A stretch of 64,000 nt of DNA from Bartonella sp. B1099 (GTDB taxonomy: Bacteria > Pseudomonadota > Alphaproteobacteria > Rhizobiales > Rhizobiaceae). Within the stretch, counting starts at the first letter, position 1, and every line of letters starts with the position of its first letter. Location of the stretch: the NCBI RefSeq assembly GCF_944801835.1, contig NZ_CALYLN010000002.1:124001-188000 (forward strand), read 5' to 3'. The notes beneath the pieces were generated by a model. It searched no databases, was not told the DNA's origin, and saw only the letters and a list, made by a program, of their open reading frames with translations. A program made the translations under genes and the position numbers. Positions 60,080 to 64,000 of this stretch are shown here, one piece after another.

Positions 60080-61906
60080 TCATAATGCAACAACACGATA
60101 CACAGTCTTTGGAAAGTGACTAACCATCCGTACCATCCAATCCTGTTCATTAAGAACAGTATTAGAAATATAATAGTCCGTTAGCTCTGCAAATTGCTCA
60201 AATCCATATTTAGGTTCGCTTGCCATCTCTAAAATGATAAAATCATACTCTTTTTTAAATTCTTGTAATATATGAGAAATATTATCTGAAAAACCGTGTG
60301 CAGAAACAGCGCTTGTTAACCCTTGAGGGAGAATATCAACCCCCGTATCATAATCACGGTAAATAACATCATGCATCTGAGCATGACCCGTTAAAATATC
60401 ACTCAGTCCCCGATGTGGGCCAATGACTTTCTCGATTTGTTGACCAGAGATATCAACCAACAAAATTGTTTTGTGTTCTTTTGTAAGATGAAGTGAAAGT
60501 TTTGCCGCTGTTCGTGCAGCCTCTGGTCCAATGATTGCAATAACCGTTGAAGCACGCCATTTCAAAACATCAGACAATCCCTCTATCGTAATAAAAGCTT
60601 CAAAATTTTTCATTTCTTGAGAAACTAAAATACTCTCATTCTTCTTGAGAGCATTTTCTTTTAATCTCAAATTCTCTTCTGAGAGTTGATCTTTTTTGCT
60701 TCTAAAGCATGGAGAAAATAACATTATTCCGAATAAAAGGGTGAAGAAGCTCACCAATGCACTTACAAGAATATTTTTTCCATAAAGAGTCATAAAAGAA
60801 ATTGGCACTAACTTTGTTGGTGTAACCACGTGGATCTTTGCATTTTGCAAGAGAAGAGAATCATCACTCAATCCCTGATATGAACCCATAACTTTTTCGC
60901 TCCCTTGAGCAGACTTATTCATTGCTTTATTTTGTGCATTGATCTCTGCTGTTATTTTATTTTCAAACGCGTTAAAGATTTGATTCAAAGATTGTGATTG
61001 ATCTTTTACAAAAAAGCCCATCTTTTTTTTGAGCTGTTTTTCCAACTCCGTTGCAATAATCTCATCGGAATGAACTTGCTCAACGATCTGTAAAATTTTA
61101 TTTTTTAATTGATGAGAAACCGCCTCTAATTCCGCAGTCATGGCCTTAATTTGAGGATGTGTCCACCCCAATTGCGCAGCCATATGTGCTCTTTGTGCTT
61201 CCAAGAGATCACGTTTAGATTCCAAAGATACAATTGCTGAATTGCCTGCAATAAGTGATAAAGCCAGTAAAGACTGCCCCTTTTCACGCATCATGTTAAT
61301 TGTTGAATTCAAACTTGTTAAATGAATACGCTTTAAAGTTGCTTGCATTAATTGCATCGAAAGATCATGAAGCTCTGTTTGTTTTACACCATGCTGAATA
61401 AAAGAATCAACAGAGGCACGAAATCCTTGCATGATATTAACGATTGCAGCATTATCATATCGTTTGTCTTTTAATTTCTCATTTAACAAAGACTGTTTTT
61501 GTTTTATGATTACTTGTGAAAATGTAGAAAACCAAGTTTCCACCCCCCGTTGAGCTGCTTCAAGTGTTTCAGCTTCGAAAGTAAGATTGATAAGATCACC
61601 ATGACGCGATAAACGGATATTTTCTTGTTTTTTTTTCTTATAAGAAGCACTTAAAGAAAAAGACGAATCATCTAAAAATATGGGCTGTGAAAACAAAAAG
61701 GCGATAATATTGTCTTGTTTTTCAATGGGTAATGGCTTTCCTACAGAATCAGATAATGAAAATACTAAAGTTGCTTGGTAACCACGAGGCTGAATAAAAT
61801 AATAAAACCAAATCAAAGAGATACACAGCACTTGCAACAGCAAAACAATCAAAATGTTTCGCCATACTGTACGTACGAACAGTCTTTTATTGCATTTAAG
61901 ACTCAT
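60080..61906 (-). CDS. Wzz/ExoP-like polysaccharide chain-length protein with degenerate kinase domain
   Basis: 608 residues. Cytoplasmic head, helix (about 18-40), a long periplasmic coiled coil (75-390, with LEAQRAHMAAQLGWTHPQIK typical of GumC/ExoP), helix (about 375-395), and a P-loop-like cytoplasmic domain (440-608). The Walker A position reads AIIGPEAARTAAKLSLHL and lacks the GK(S/T), whereas Walker A' ILLVDISGQ is partly kept. There is no tyrosine cluster at the end. So it likely binds polysaccharide machinery without ATP-dependent autophosphorylation. Substrate polymer unknown. ATG at 61906 chosen. Confidence 0.82.
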   Translation of the reverse strand: MSLKCNKRLFVRTVWRNILIVLLLQVLCISLIWFYYFIQPRGYQATLVFSLSDSVGKPLPIEKQDNIIAFLFSQPIFLDDSSFSLSASYKKKKQENIRLSRHGDLINLTFEAETLEAAQRGVETWFSTFSQVIIKQKQSLLNEKLKDKRYDNAAIVNIMQGFRASVDSFIQHGVKQTELHDLSMQLMQATLKRIHLTSLNSTINMMREKGQSLLALSLIAGNSAIVSLESKRDLLEAQRAHMAAQLGWTHPQIKAMTAELEAVSHQLKNKILQIVEQVHSDEIIATELEKQLKKKMGFFVKDQSQSLNQIFNAFENKITAEINAQNKAMNKSAQGSEKVMGSYQGLSDDSLLLQNAKIHVVTPTKLVPISFMTLYGKNILVSALVSFFTLLFGIMLFSPCFRSKKDQLSEENLRLKENALKKNESILVSQEMKNFEAFITIEGLSDVLKWRASTVIAIIGPEAARTAAKLSLHLTKEHKTILLVDISGQQIEKVIGPHRGLSDILTGHAQMHDVIYRDYDTGVDILPQGLTSAVSAHGFSDNISHILQEFKKEYDFIILEMASEPKYGFEQFAELTDYYISNTVLNEQDWMVRMVSHFPKTVYRVVAL

Positions 61907-62050
61907 CTTTATTTTAACCAGCAAAATACTTCTTCATATTTTTTTATTAAGAGAAAGTAGTAACTATCCTCTTAACTTGCTGTCATATTATTTTTGGATA
62001 AGAAAAATATAAAATTTGAGCAAAAAAGTTCAACAATAGCTTTAAAAAAC

Positions 62051-63394
62051 TTAATTCATATTTTTTTTTATATTCTCTAGTTGTTTTTTTGCTTCAAAAG
62101 TAAGAACAGCTCTAATAGTAACAGAGCCATCATCATGTCCTTCCTGCTTTATTTCTGCAGAGTTTTCATAAAACCAATCAATAAGTGACATTTCATGAGG
62201 TTTTAAAAGATACTCAATGCTTTGCACCTCTCCAAAAATTCGCTTTTCAATAGTTCTTAATAATTGATCGAGCCCATCCCCTTTAAGGGCTGATACCATG
62301 AGAGCCGGATTTAATCGTGTTTTTGCGCTCATTTGTAAAACATTCAATGCTTGCTCATCTAATATATCAATCTTATTCCAAACTTCTATGATATGTTCTG
62401 TATCATCAATATCGATATCAAGACTTGAAAGCACTTCTAAGACATCTTGGGCATGCGCACGATGATCAAGATCTGACATATCTCTTACATGAAGAATGAG
62501 ATCCGCTTCAACCACTTCTTCAAGGGTTGCTCTAAACGCTGCAATCAAGTTTGTTGGTAAATTAGAAATAAAACCTACAGTATCAGACAAAAGAATCGTT
62601 TTTCCATGGGGAAGAACAACTTTGCGCAAAGTCGGATCAAGCGTTGCAAATAACATATTCTTTGCTAAAACATCAGCACCGCTTAAACGGTTAAAAAGAG
62701 TTGATTTTCCTGTGTTCGTGTATCCAACCAAAGCAACAACAGGATAGGATGTTTTTTTTCTTTTTGCTCTATGAAGTGCACGCGTTTTAATAACCGTTTC
62801 CAATTCGCGGCGAATACGAATAATTTTCTCTTGTAAAAGACGCCTATCCGCTTCAATTTGCGTTTCACCAGGTCCACCTAGGAAACCGCGCCCTCCCCGT
62901 TGCCTTTCCAAGTGCGTCCAACTCCGCACAAGCCGCCCTTTTTGATAGGACAAATGTGCTAATTCTACTTGCAAAACCCCTTCTTTTGTTCGTGCACGAT
63001 CACCAAAAATCTCAAGAATCAAAGCTGTTCTATCGATAACTTTACAATTCCATAATTTTTCTAAATTACGCTGCTGTACTGGCGTTAAAAAGTGATCTAT
63101 AATCGCAAGCTCGATGGAATATTCATGGATATAATTGGCAAGCGCATCGGCTTTACCTTTTCCAAAGAGAGTTGCAGGACGAGGTGTTGCAATATTAATT
63201 GTTTCATAATTAACAACTTCTAACCTTATAGCACGCGCTAACCCTAATGCCTCTTGAACTCGGGAAGATCTAGAGCACTCTCTCAAAGAGTTTTCACTTC
63301 TATTTTCTTGAAAAAACGGTATCAAAACAAGTGCGCGCACTTGTTTCACAATTTGCGAACACACCCCTCCTAATCTCTCATTTTCATTTATCAT
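62051..63394 (-). CDS. hflX: GTPase HflX
   Basis: 447 residues. The HflX N-terminal domain has NIATPRPATLFGKGKADALA and GRGFLGGPGETQIEADRRLL. The GTPase domain has P-loop ALVGYTNTGKSTLFNRLS and G3 LLSDTVGFISNLPTNLIAAF. It binds ribosomes and helps split stalled 70S particles. It follows hfq, as in other rhizobia. Confidence 0.95.
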   Translation of the reverse strand: MINENERLGGVCSQIVKQVRALVLIPFFQENRSENSLRECSRSSRVQEALGLARAIRLEVVNYETINIATPRPATLFGKGKADALANYIHEYSIELAIIDHFLTPVQQRNLEKLWNCKVIDRTALILEIFGDRARTKEGVLQVELAHLSYQKGRLVRSWTHLERQRGGRGFLGGPGETQIEADRRLLQEKIIRIRRELETVIKTRALHRAKRKKTSYPVVALVGYTNTGKSTLFNRLSGADVLAKNMLFATLDPTLRKVVLPHGKTILLSDTVGFISNLPTNLIAAFRATLEEVVEADLILHVRDMSDLDHRAHAQDVLEVLSSLDIDIDDTEHIIEVWNKIDILDEQALNVLQMSAKTRLNPALMVSALKGDGLDQLLRTIEKRIFGEVQSIEYLLKPHEMSLIDWFYENSAEIKQEGHDDGSVTIRAVLTFEAKKQLENIKKNMN

Positions 63395-63448
63395 AGCAAT
63401 CTAAGTACTTTAAAAATGGGATAAGAGGTTTATCTTAAAATGATGTGT

Positions 63449-63688
63449 TTACTCAGGGCTTTCTCCTTCAAACATCTGTACAGGCTGTCCGGGCATAATT
63501 GTAGAAATAGCATGCTTATAAACCAATTGCGCGTGTCCATCTCGGCGCAAAAGGACACAAAAATTATCAAATGAAGTTACAATCCCTGTGAGTTTAACGC
63601 CATTAACAAGAAAAATGGTAAGGGAAATTTTTTGCTTACGCACCGTATTTAAAAATACATCTTGCAGGTGTTGTGATCGCTCTGCCAT
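63449..63688 (-). CDS. hfq: RNA chaperone Hfq
   Basis: 79 residues with Sm1 ([20 protein letters not shown]) and Sm2 ([17 protein letters not shown]). Forms a hexamer that pairs small RNAs with mRNAs. Start [20 protein letters not shown]. Upstream of hflX by 54 bases on the same strand. Confidence 0.97.
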   Translation of the reverse strand: MAERSQHLQDVFLNTVRKQKISLTIFLVNGVKLTGIVTSFDNFCVLLRRDGHAQLVYKHAISTIMPGQPVQMFEGESPE

Positions 63689-64000
63689 TATTCTTACACC
63701 TTCATCTCGATTGCATAAAATATTCGTGCATGCATATCGACTGAAAAATATTCAATTGTCAACGTAGAAGCTTCAAATTTTAGCAACAAACAACTGGAAT
63801 ATTAGAAAAAACTGCTCTTTAAAGCAATAATTAAAGTACGGCTTATCAGAAGTTATCATTAAATTCAAAATTTTTCCACATTTACTTTTTTATGAACTTA
63901 CAGATAAGAAACAGATTTTTATACATCCTAAGCTATTACAGACGATGTACGAAATGATGAATCCCTTTTGTTGAGAATCAATAAAAGGAAGCAGACAACA
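63689..64000. promoter_or_regulatory. Upstream region of hfq to the window edge
   Basis: About 310 AT-rich bases with no frame and no hairpin of note. It must hold the hfq promoter. The next gene lies outside. Confidence 0.4.

Overview
The window looks like chromosomal DNA of a Bartonella species (Alphaproteobacteria, Hyphomicrobiales). The DNA is AT-rich with long decayed spacers. The gene order is that of Rhizobiales: accB-accC; DUF177-plsX-fabH-ihfA-merR; nusB-ribH-ribE-ribD-nrdR-glyA; hfq-hflX. The 10 kb outer membrane protein has the N-terminus and barrel layout of the Bartonella hemin-binding (Hbp/Pap31) family. The species cannot be fixed from sequence alone.

Layout. 1-5 kb: 3' part of glpD, a DsbA/Com1-like oxidoreductase, accB-accC. 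5.0-9.7 kb: a mosaic prophage remnant next to tRNA-Thr. It has a leftward early block (AlpA-like, YqaJ exonuclease, ERF annealase, AntA antirepressor, beta-helix protein) and a rightward lysis cassette (membrane-anchored GH24 lysozyme, overlapping spanin pair, small membrane protein). 10-20 kb: hemin-binding-type porin, large MscS channel, fused SecDF, KefB-type antiporter, flippase-like membrane protein. 20.7-32.9 kb: tRNA-Lys, TerC-CBS-CorC protein, a dead 2-hydroxyacid dehydrogenase beside a FAH-family hydrolase, a tandem cycA pair, ilvC, pdxJ and a RecD-like helicase.

33.0-41.2 kb is a second accessory island. Two inverted copies of about 1.5 kb (integrase 3' part, AlpA excisionase, start of a Toprim primase) flank a unique segment. 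That segment holds a divergent small gene and an overlapping two-gene unit of unknown function, whose second gene appears to start at ATT. Outside the inverted repeats lie a decayed second yqaJ copy, a DUF488 gene and a third, start-less integrase. 41.4-64 kb is core: DUF900 esterase lipoprotein, tRNA-Leu, folE, an IscU-like scaffold, yidD, thrS, the fatty acid/IHF cluster, bamE, the riboflavin cluster, glyA, argC, ctaA, an ExoP-like chain-length protein, hflX and hfq.

The core genes cover lipid synthesis (accBC, plsX, fabH), envelope export and assembly (secDF, yidD, bamE), cofactors (riboflavin, pyridoxine, pterin, heme A) and amino acid uptake. The two islands share a yqaJ module in which the downstream gene differs, so they probably derive from related phages. 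The best candidates for undescribed biology are the cargo unit at 34.6-35.8 kb with its inverted repeats, and the exchangeable slot 3' of yqaJ. No CRISPR array or insertion sequence was seen.
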